A stretch of DNA of 6,766 nt, taken from contig JAGBXG010000401.1 in assembly GCA_017629415.1 (NCBI GenBank), forward strand, positions 1 to 6,766. The letters are read 5' to 3'. The stretch's first letter is position 1. Every line of letters starts with the position of its first letter. The notes beneath the pieces are model-generated. The model ran no database searches. It saw only the letters and a list, made by a program, of their open reading frames with translations, and was not told the origin of the DNA. This DNA comes from Pseudomonadota bacterium (GTDB lineage: Bacteria; Myxococcota; Bradymonadia; UBA4248). Shown here in pieces: positions 1 to 5,736 of the stretch. The translations under genes and the position numbers were made by a program.

Positions 1-113
1 AAGGAGGGAGCGTGCTGGCGATAATTTACGGTTTTTGTTGGTCTGGTTCCCCCAACGTTCTAAGTTTAATCCAAATATGCTTATTACTGTACGATAAAAT
101 GAATGCGTTCAAT

Positions 114-142
114 TTGGTACACTATTTAGATTATGTTATAAG
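114..142 (+). promoter_or_regulatory. Candidate sigma70-type promoter for the DUF6261-like gene
   Basis: A TTGGTA hexamer (114-119; 4 of 6 matches to TTGACA) is followed after 17 bases by TATAAG (137-142; 5 of 6 matches to TATAAT). The spacing is optimal and the surroundings are AT-rich. It would start transcription near 149 and leave a leader of about 60 bases before the ATG at 209. Hexamers like these occur by chance in AT-rich DNA, so this is suggestive only. Confidence 0.4.
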
Positions 143-208
143 AACTGCTTCATATACGTCATGTTATCAGCATTCATGACAATAACGACTTTATGCTCAG
201 GAGGTCTC

Positions 209-940
209 ATGCAGAGTATTGATTCCATCAATTTGACACGTTTTCATCACGAAGAATTAGCCGGTTTTGTGGGTGAAGTTTTGGACGTTTTGACGCAATG
301 TCCGCAGCTTGGTGATTTGAATCAAGTTCAAGATTTATCAGCTGCTTATCAATGCTTCAGTGATGCCTTGCAGATGGACCTCGAAAAAGCGAGTGAAGCC
401 CTTTTTTTGGCGGATATCGATGCCGATAATATGGCATTGACAACCGAAGCTCAGCTTAAAATTTGTGCCAAAAGCCAAAATGATGAAAAGCGTCATGCCG
501 CGCTTGAACTTCTTGAGATGTTCATTCCTTTTACAGGTATGACTGATCTGCCTTATGCAGAAGAATATGAAAATTATTACAAACTGCTCGAAAAACTTGA
601 TCAAGTTCCTCAAGAAACACGTGAATTGCTCCATATAACCGAGTGGATCGAACGCATGCATGTACACTACGATATTATGGTTTCCTTGATGAATCAATAT
701 CAAAATAATCTTCAGCCTTTTGATCCTAATGCGACCAAAAGAGCTCGAAAAACTCTCGAAAATGCCTGGTATGGCTTTGATTTGATTGCGAATGCGATTG
801 GCGCAATTTCTCCTTCACGTGATGTCGATGATGCCATTGAAAATATCAACCACATCATACAAAAATATATGAGCATTGTTCTGGCTCACCATTGTGATAT
901 TTCCAACTGGGAATATGCCGACATCGATGTTTCATTCTAA
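209..940 (+). CDS. DUF6261-like all-helical protein of unknown function
   Basis: The product is 243 residues, charged and almost entirely predicted helical, with no signal peptide or membrane segment, so it is probably cytoplasmic. The start is the ATG at 209 because AGGAGGT lies at 199-205, four bases upstream; an in-frame ATG at 161 has no such site. The layout resembles the DUF6261 family as I remember it from Bacteroidota: an opening of the type 'I..I.LTRFHHEELAGF', a central helix 'AALELLEMF', then an acidic 'PYAEEYENYYKLLEKL' helix (about 115-130), and 'ITEWIERM' (about 143-150), matching the family's 'Y.EET..I.NLLQDL...LTEWV..L' pattern. That match is from memory, not a search. The family has no known biochemical role. 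The gene lies upstream of the LRR operon in the same direction, but about 190 bases away, so joint transcription is uncertain. If the family call holds, presence outside Bacteroidota would hint at transfer. Confidence 0.75.
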   Translation: MQSIDSINLTRFHHEELAGFVGEVLDVLTQCPQLGDLNQVQDLSAAYQCFSDALQMDLEKASEALFLADIDADNMALTTEAQLKICAKSQNDEKRHAALELLEMFIPFTGMTDLPYAEEYENYYKLLEKLDQVPQETRELLHITEWIERMHVHYDIMVSLMNQYQNNLQPFDPNATKRARKTLENAWYGFDLIANAIGAISPSRDVDDAIENINHIIQKYMSIVLAHHCDISNWEYADIDVSF

Positions 941-1041
941 TAAATCACGAAATGTCAAATTGCATGATAGAGCTTTATCCAAAGTTCTGTCAGCTTTCAT
1001 GAAACAGATAACCTGAAGAAACGCAAGTTCTGTGGCAGGGT

Positions 1042-1076
1042 ATACGCAACGTCGCCTTTGACTGACGAAGCCGTAT
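1042..1076 (+). other. Weak two-part stem-loop in the gap before the LRR gene
   Basis: ATACG (1042-1046) pairs with CGTAT (1072-1076), and inside it CGTC (1050-1053) pairs with GACG (1064-1067), giving a nested stem with small internal loops. It lies in the non-coding stretch 941-1134 between two same-direction genes. I recognise no riboswitch class, and there is no T-run to make it a terminator. It could be a leader structure or chance pairing. Confidence 0.2.
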
Positions 1077-1105
1077 GAGGATGAAAAACCGCCGATGACA
1101 GGGTG

Positions 1106-1130
1106 TACCAAGGGGCTAAGTCCCTTGGTA
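1106..1130. repeat. Palindromic hairpin, copy 1 of a dispersed intergenic repeat
   Basis: TACCAAGGG (1106-1114) and CCCTTGGTA (1122-1130) form a perfect 9-bp stem around the loop GCTAAGT. Its 21-base core (1108-1128) differs at only two positions from the hairpin at 3541-3561. It sits immediately upstream of the apparent GTG start of the LRR gene, has no following T-run, and could affect translation start or mRNA stability. Two copies this similar in non-coding DNA argue for a dispersed repeat and not chance. Confidence 0.65.
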
Positions 1131-1134
1131 AGAG

Positions 1135-2652
1135 GTGGTGAAGTACTTTGCAAGAACTTTTACATGCAGGATAAAGCTTTTGGGGAAATCAAAAAAAAAT
1201 ATTTTGAATGCTGAGCATTCTGTTTCAGATGAATGGGATAAAAATATAAAGCCATCATCATCTGAGCAAATTGGCGTGTTTCAGATTAAGCTTGATGTGT
1301 GTCAAAAATATATGGGCTGGCAAGCTGAAATCGTACATGTGCCCGAGGGTGTTATACGTCTGAATGCCAGATTATTCAGGCAACATACAGAAATCAAACA
1401 GATATTTTTGCCCCAAAGCTTAAAAAAAATTGGGAAATGTGCTTTTGAAGGCTGTACAGCTCTAGAAGCCATTCATTTCAATGACGGTTTGCTTGAAATC
1501 GGGGAAGAAGCATTTGCCGACTGTCAAAATCTTAAGTCTGTGGTATTGCCTGAATCTGTCAAACGTTTGGGAAAAGCTGCATTTGCAGATTGTATACAGC
1601 TTCAACATGTGGTTTTGCCAAAGCCATTAAAACTTGTTCAATCGCGAGTTTTTGAAGGATGTTCGCGATTAAAAACGATTATATGGCCTGAAAATCCTAA
1701 AATTGAGCCTTTGATTTTCGCCAGATGCTTTGAAATGTCTATAGCTTGGGAATATTATCAGGTCAAAGACGGTGTCTGCAGGCGTATTTTAGGGGATATG
1801 TTTGAGCTGTGTCCAAATGGCGAGCTCATGACGGATATTTATACGTTAAGGCAGACTTATTTTAAGACGTTGACATTGATATCTGTTTCCGCAGAACTGG
1901 ATAATGAACGGCTTAAGTGCAGGCATGAGATTTTTCAAACATTTATGTCTGTCACACATATTCTGACTCATGGCGATCCATGTGCCATGTTTTGGGCGGC
2001 TCGCGCGTGTATTCAGTACGTCTGGCAGCACGCGATGCAATGGACTGTGCTAGAGACAAATATGAAACTGAATCTCGTGCGCCAAATCCTGACCGATATT
2101 GGCGGATCTGGCAGCCGCATACAAGTCCGTGATATGATGCTTTATGAAGAATATGTCAGGAACATTCATGATCCGCAGCAAGCATTTGACATATATTTGC
2201 ATAACATGCGGCAGCTCTTGGTCGAGAATCCTGATTTCAGGTCTTCAAGCCTTCGGTATCATCCGCATCACTGGCTGAATGTCTGCTGGCTAGAGAGACA
2301 GGAAGAGCAAGATTATTGGGCATTTGCAACGCGTATGGATGGTCTGTTTCAATCGATCGAAGGCGCAAGACACATGCATTATCATTTGCCCGAACCCGAA
2401 GGCGGATACGAAGCTTGGCTGGAGGCATGGAGCAAAGCTTTGTATGCGCATGAATTCGGCATTTTAGAGCTGAGATTTGAATCTGAATATCCTCTATTTA
2501 TGCCTCGGCTATTTTTTGCCATAGAACAAGAATGTGTATTTCATTCATTGCACGATTATCTTGCGTCTGCCGGTATGTCTGAAATTCTGCATTTTTGGTA
2601 CAATGGCAAAGATATGGCAGAAAACACACGAAACAGCCTTCAGATTTTGTAA
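1135..2652 (+). CDS. BspA/TpLRR leucine-rich repeat protein with a novel C-terminal region
   Basis: The product is 505 residues from the first GTG. Residues about 67-200 are six leucine-rich repeats of the BspA/Treponema type (LRR_5) with an exact 23-residue period, for example residues 137-159, of the form VLPESVKRLGKAAFADC followed by a short hydrophobic strand. Such repeats build a curved protein-binding surface. Residues about 205-505 match no family I know but align with the downstream protein: QW at 302, RYHP at 374, YW at 394, WL-x-AWS at 428-433, H-x-W-x-x-G at 486-491. No signal peptide or membrane segment is visible, so a cytoplasmic adaptor or recognition role is possible (inference). 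The start is doubtful: GTG codons at 1135 and 1138 overlap the only purine-rich site, and the first in-frame ATG (residue 60) would cut into the first LRR. A one-base slip at the A9 run (1191-1199) would instead join an ATG at 1164 to this frame. Confidence 0.85.
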   Translation: MVKYFARTFTCRIKLLGKSKKNILNAEHSVSDEWDKNIKPSSSEQIGVFQIKLDVCQKYMGWQAEIVHVPEGVIRLNARLFRQHTEIKQIFLPQSLKKIGKCAFEGCTALEAIHFNDGLLEIGEEAFADCQNLKSVVLPESVKRLGKAAFADCIQLQHVVLPKPLKLVQSRVFEGCSRLKTIIWPENPKIEPLIFARCFEMSIAWEYYQVKDGVCRRILGDMFELCPNGELMTDIYTLRQTYFKTLTLISVSAELDNERLKCRHEIFQTFMSVTHILTHGDPCAMFWAARACIQYVWQHAMQWTVLETNMKLNLVRQILTDIGGSGSRIQVRDMMLYEEYVRNIHDPQQAFDIYLHNMRQLLVENPDFRSSSLRYHPHHWLNVCWLERQEEQDYWAFATRMDGLFQSIEGARHMHYHLPEPEGGYEAWLEAWSKALYAHEFGILELRFESEYPLFMPRLFFAIEQECVFHSLHDYLASAGMSEILHFWYNGKDMAENTRNSLQIL

Positions 2653-2666
2653 GCAAAGGATCTGTT

Positions 2667-3518
2667 ATGCTTCAGCAATATCCTTCCGAAAATCTCATGC
2701 AAATGCTGAATGAGCCGCATCATATCGTGCAAAAGGCGATTAAAATTCTTCTGGAAGCCAAAGACTTGCGCCAGATGGACGAGTCCAATCATTTGATGGT
2801 GACACATGGATTTGCTGTAGCCTTTGAACTTGTCCGTCTGCTTTCAAACAGCCCTTTGGCCAGAATGTACGTCGTGATCAGCAATTATCATGTACTTGGC
2901 CTCATGTTGAAAGACAAAGCCCAATGGCTTGTCGTAAATCCTGAAAGAGCGCTGACAGAACAAGATGTCAGCCGTGTTTCAGTGCTTTGTATGCAGCAGG
3001 CTTTATTCAATTTGTCGGTTTATGGGGTTCATGCACAGAATATCGACAACATATTGCCGGCTTTTCTCAATCTTGCGCCTTTGTCTCCCAAAGCCAAAAA
3101 AGCCCAAAACAAACTCCAAGCCGTTGAACAGCTGTTGTCAGAATTGGAAGTTCAGGACAGGGGCATGCGCTATCATCCGCAGTTACGCTATCATACCTCG
3201 CGAGTCTCTGTTGAACATTTAAAAAGTTACTGGACAGTAGCCGTCGCATTGGAAGGTCTGCTTCGTGCAAAGAACTTGGCGTATTCAGATCCTGAATGCA
3301 GCACAGAGGATCCTCTTGAAATGTGGCTTTCTGCATGGAGCTTGTGTATTCCAGATAACTGTGTGATTATGGCTGTCGATGAATACAGACAGGAAGAACT
3401 GAGCGGCAAATATTTTCTCATTGTCAATCCGGTAACTGCTTCTGAAATTCGTTTACTTTTTGGCAGATACGGAGCTTCAGAACGCGTTCATGTTTGGAAT
3501 CATGGTGCCAATTTCTAG
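2667..3518 (+). CDS. Stand-alone paralogue of the LRR protein's C-terminal region, function unknown
   Basis: The product is 283 residues. The start is the ATG at 2667, with AAAGGA at 2655-2660 six bases upstream; the open frame extends further back but into the preceding gene. The gap from the LRR gene's stop is 14 bases, so the two are almost certainly one operon. The protein is soluble and largely helical in its first 165 residues, with no signal peptide or transmembrane segment. It aligns along its length with the LRR-less part of the upstream protein: QW at 86, RYHP at 168, YW at 188, WL-x-AWS at 220-225, H-x-W-x-x-G at 275-280. The RYHP-YW distance is 20 in both proteins, and W224-W277 here (53) compares with W432-W488 (56) there. 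The conserved aromatic residues look structural; no catalytic motif is recognised. The pair could form a heterodimer, or one could regulate the other (inference). Confidence 0.85.
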   Translation: MLQQYPSENLMQMLNEPHHIVQKAIKILLEAKDLRQMDESNHLMVTHGFAVAFELVRLLSNSPLARMYVVISNYHVLGLMLKDKAQWLVVNPERALTEQDVSRVSVLCMQQALFNLSVYGVHAQNIDNILPAFLNLAPLSPKAKKAQNKLQAVEQLLSELEVQDRGMRYHPQLRYHTSRVSVEHLKSYWTVAVALEGLLRAKNLAYSDPECSTEDPLEMWLSAWSLCIPDNCVIMAVDEYRQEELSGKYFLIVNPVTASEIRLLFGRYGASERVHVWNHGANF

Positions 3519-3540
3519 CGCACATGCCATATTGTGGGTT

Positions 3541-3585
3541 CCAAGGGGCTGAGCCCCTTGGCGGTGTGTGGGGCACAGCCCCACA
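3541..3585. repeat. Tandem perfect hairpins at a convergent gene junction
   Basis: Two adjacent perfect palindromes lie between the converging ends of the stand-alone paralogue and udk. The first pairs CCAAGGGGC (3541-3549) with GCCCCTTGG (3553-3561) around TGA. The second pairs TGTGGGGC (3567-3574) with GCCCCACA (3578-3585) around ACA. The first is a near copy of the hairpin at 1106-1130. Their position suggests a bidirectional transcription barrier or mRNA 3'-end protector, but neither strand has the T-run of an intrinsic terminator. An intergenic repeat family used as 3'-end elements fits best. Confidence 0.7.
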
Positions 3586-3626
3586 AGAGCTTTGCGTATA
3601 TCTTGAGGTGGAGTTTCACAGCAGGA

Positions 3627-4244
3627 TTACTGTGCAAACTGTTTCAAACGTTCGATAATGAGATCCAAAGCGATGAGGTTATTGCCGCCTTCGGGAATGA
3701 TGACATCGGCATAACGTTTGGAGGGCTCTACGAACTCGAGATGCATGGGACGCACCGATTTATAATATTGTTTACGGATTGAGTTGAAATCGCGGCCGCG
3801 TTCGCGCATGTCGCGACGAATACGTCGGAAAACGCGGATATCGGCATCGGTATCGACAAAGATTTTGATATCTAGCATTTCGCGGAGCGGTTCAAAACAA
3901 AACAGCAGAATGCCTTCGACGACGATAACGGGAAGTGGATCGATATGAATCGTTTGATCCATCAATCTCGAGTGGGTTTTGAAATCATACAGCGGCACGT
4001 CAATGGCTTTTCCTTCTTTCAAAGCTTTGATGTGTTCGACGAGGAGTTCGCTTTCAAGACTTGAGGGGTGATCGAAGTTAACTTCTTCGCGATCTTTGAG
4101 TGGCAGGTGTGAGAGGTCACGATAATACCAGTCAAACTGAATGAGTTGACTGGCTGACCCAAGGCCTTCGCGGATTTTTTTGGCCAGGGTTGTTTTGCCG
4201 GACCCCGTGCCGCCAGCGATGCCTACAATCTTGGGTACAGTCAT
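3627..4244 (-). CDS. udk: Uridine kinase (uridine/cytidine monophosphokinase)
   Basis: Phosphorylates uridine and cytidine to UMP and CMP using ATP or GTP, in cytoplasmic pyrimidine salvage. The 205-residue protein is close to the usual length (E. coli Udk is 213). A P-loop GGTGSGKT spans residues 11-18. D38 in FDWYYRD and the NFDHP motif (56-60) match the nucleoside-binding region. The PLYDFKTHSR segment, the VIVVEGILLF strand (Walker B-like), the Arg-rich lid segment RVFRRIRRDMRERGRD, and the closing KRYADVIIPEGGNN are all standard for the family. The start is an ATG with AAAGG seven bases upstream (complement of 4252-4256). It follows the lipoprotein gene in the same direction but is separated by an intrinsic terminator, so it probably has its own promoter, which I could not identify. 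No residue appears to be missing. Confidence 0.96.
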   Translation of the reverse strand: MTVPKIVGIAGGTGSGKTTLAKKIREGLGSASQLIQFDWYYRDLSHLPLKDREEVNFDHPSSLESELLVEHIKALKEGKAIDVPLYDFKTHSRLMDQTIHIDPLPVIVVEGILLFCFEPLREMLDIKIFVDTDADIRVFRRIRRDMRERGRDFNSIRKQYYKSVRPMHLEFVEPSKRYADVIIPEGGNNLIALDLIIERLKQFAQ

Positions 4245-4297
4245 ATAAAAACCTTTATTTTGGGGGTGGAGAAATTGGGGATAGGTAGAAAATAACC

Positions 4298-4327
4298 AAA
4301 AAAAACGCGGCCTTTAAGGACCGCGTT
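4298..4327 (-). terminator. Rho-independent terminator of the lipoprotein gene
   Basis: Read on the minus strand, AACGCGG and CCGCGTT form a 7-bp stem, extended by CC/GG with one bulged base, around a TTAAA loop. It is followed by a run of eight T (complement of A 4298-4305). It begins five bases after the lipoprotein stop codon. This is a textbook intrinsic terminator and isolates the lipoprotein transcript from udk. Confidence 0.92.
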
Positions 4328-4331
4328 GGTC

Positions 4332-5318
4332 TTAATTACAAGTAATTTGGTATTGCGCGAACTCACCGGTCAATTTTTGCTGGCTCAGCAAGTGGCACTG
4401 ATATTCCTGGCAGTCGACGAGAGAGTCTTTGTCATTGTCGATGCCATCGGTGCAAAGTTGTTGTTCAAGCTGGAGGACTTTAATTTTTTCTTCCTGTGAG
4501 AACGAACCGAATTTGGGATCTCTGGGTGCAGGTTCGGCAACGATCCCGGCACAACACTGCATATCTCTGCAACTGGCTTCGGCACAGTCGATCAAGCCAT
4601 CGAGGTTATTGTCGATGCCGTCTGAGCAAGCCATTTCTGTATTTTCAGGAGATGCCGGGGGGGGAGCGGCACAAACATCTTTCACAGCTTGATCCGGATG
4701 TTTTGTGCAGGAGTAATCGCCGCAATCGATGTATCCGTTGCAGTCGTTGTCGATGCCATCAGAACAAGCTTCTGGTGTATCTTCAGGAGAGACGCCGGTG
4801 GGGCAGTTTACAGAAGCGCAATAAGCTTTAACAGCGGCATCTGCAGCTTTGGAGCATGAATAGTCTTTGCAGTCCATGTATCCGTTGCAGTCGTTATCGA
4901 TGCCGTCAGAGCAGGCTTCGACAGTGTTTTCATCGCCTGTTTTGATGCAGCATACGGAGAGTTGTTTGCAGCTGTTATCGTTGCAGTCGACGAAGCCGTC
5001 GCCGTCATTGTCTTTGCCGTCGGCGCAGACATAATTATTATTTTCGGTAGCATTGTTGCCGATGATACCTGCGCAGATGGTGTCTCCGGGCCCCGGGCTG
5101 ACGGCAGTTCCTTTCAGTTTGCAGTCTGAGTCGTCACAATCTGCGAGTCCGTCTTTGTCATTGTCCAAGCCATCGGAGCAGAGCAGAATGGAATTTTCTG
5201 CCGGTGCTTCGATATTGTCGATTCGCGAAGTTTCGGCTTCAAGGTAATCGCAGCCTGTTGCCATTACAGAACCTGCAAAGATTGCCAGAACTACATATTT
5301 AGAAAAGGTTTTTTTCAC
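4332..5318 (-). CDS. Putative lipoprotein with six Cys/Asp-rich repeats
   Basis: The product is 328 residues. The start is a GTG (MKKTFSKYVV...) with GAGAGG eight bases-plus upstream (complement of 5327-5332). A lysine-containing N-terminus, a hydrophobic core (9-20) and MATGC at 19-23 look like a lipoprotein signal with C23 lipidated; the -3 residue is Ala rather than Leu, so the lipobox is relaxed. Six 20-residue repeats follow, starting at C47, C98, C136, C185, C231 and C289. Each has cysteines at positions 1, 15 and 20 and a D-G-x-D-N-[DN]-x-[DN] core resembling calcium-binding Asp loops of thrombospondin type 3 or MopE-type motifs. Repeats 3 and 4 carry an extra Cys (C144, C194). Two further CC pairs (123-124, 255-256) lie between units. 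Such proteins are frequent in Myxococcota and presumably sit at the cell surface, stabilised by metal and disulfides. No enzymatic domain is visible. It is monocistronic. Confidence 0.9.
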   Translation of the reverse strand: MKKTFSKYVVLAIFAGSVMATGCDYLEAETSRIDNIEAPAENSILLCSDGLDNDKDGLADCDDSDCKLKGTAVSPGPGDTICAGIIGNNATENNNYVCADGKDNDGDGFVDCNDNSCKQLSVCCIKTGDENTVEACSDGIDNDCNGYMDCKDYSCSKAADAAVKAYCASVNCPTGVSPEDTPEACSDGIDNDCNGYIDCGDYSCTKHPDQAVKDVCAAPPPASPENTEMACSDGIDNNLDGLIDCAEASCRDMQCCAGIVAEPAPRDPKFGSFSQEEKIKVLQLEQQLCTDGIDNDKDSLVDCQEYQCHLLSQQKLTGEFAQYQITCN

Positions 5319-5381
5319 GGGATTATCCTCTCAATCATGACGTTTCAGCTAGAATGCTATCATTCCTCCACAGCGCGCCGC

Positions 5382-5411
5382 GTCATAGACCAATCTGCGT
5401 TATTCTGACAA
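5382..5411 (-). promoter_or_regulatory. Possible promoter for the lipoprotein gene
   Basis: On the minus strand TTGTCA (complement of 5406-5411; 5 of 6 to consensus) is followed after 18 bases by TATGAC (complement of 5382-5387; 4 of 6). It would leave a leader of roughly 60 bases before the GTG at 5318. The -10 match is weak and this is only a candidate. Confidence 0.25.
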
Positions 5412-5449
5412 GTTAAATCACGCTAAGTTATGATTTTTATGAGTATTTT

Positions 5450-5616
5450 GGGCAGGGGGCCGAGCCCCCATCGGCGCTTTTTGGCGCGGCGTAGGCCGGG
5501 ACGTTCAGGCCCGGCATAGCCCGCGTCCGCAAGGCGTATGCCGGAACGGCATAGCCTGCGCCAAATACGCGCCTACCCCCGATGCGGGGCTGGCCGCCCC
5601 GCAACGCCCCGCCGGA
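5450..5616. repeat. GC-rich multi-hairpin intergenic element
   Basis: This block is far richer in G and C than the DNA on either side and holds no convincing gene. At least four palindromes are visible. GGGGGC/GCCCCC around CGA spans 5455-5469. GCCGGG/CCCGGC spans 5495-5515. An 11-bp stem with one bulge around GAA spans 5532-5557 (core TATGCCG/CGGCATA). TGCGGGGC/GCCCCGCA around TGGCC spans 5583-5603. GC-rich segments around 5471-5496 and 5554-5577 are also partly complementary, so the whole could fold as one branched structure. The first palindrome echoes the hairpins at 1106 and 3541. It resembles a composite REP/MITE-like element; I see no terminal repeats or target duplication that would prove mobility. 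Confidence 0.6.
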
Positions 5617-5736
5617 ACGCTCAAGTTGAAAACTTTAAGAATACGCCATTTGGGTCTCATGTATGGGCACCTGGTTTAACACGGCATGTCGTCATTTGAT
5701 TCCTGGCAGATGCAGGCTTTTACAGCTTTATATTTC
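5617..5736. other. Intergenic remainder downstream of the pentapeptide gene
   Basis: This stretch lies between the GC-rich element and the pentapeptide gene's stop codon. I see no gene, RNA, or clear hairpin-plus-T-run terminator on either strand. With the preceding 298 bases it completes the 418-base gap between the lipoprotein start and the pentapeptide gene. Termination of the pentapeptide transcript may rely on the GC-rich element beyond it (inference). Confidence 0.4.

Noticed and set aside
941..1134. Possible group II intron end or riboswitch in the structured gap
   Set aside because: The segment 'GCCGTATGAGG' recalls intron domain sequences, but there is no domain V, reverse transcriptase or known riboswitch core.
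932..1153. 73-codon open frame on the minus strand in the gap before the LRR gene
   Set aside because: It runs through the palindromic repeat, overlaps both neighbouring genes, and has no recognisable protein pattern; the openness is best explained by chance.
3534..3782. 82-codon plus-strand frame over the 3' end of udk
   Set aside because: It is antisense to the well-supported udk and starts in the hairpin repeat.
4385..5053. Regular spaced repeats on the DNA level that could look like a CRISPR or tandem array
   Set aside because: They are the codons of the six Cys/Asp protein repeats, with diverged sequence and a continuous reading frame; no direct repeats with unique spacers exist.
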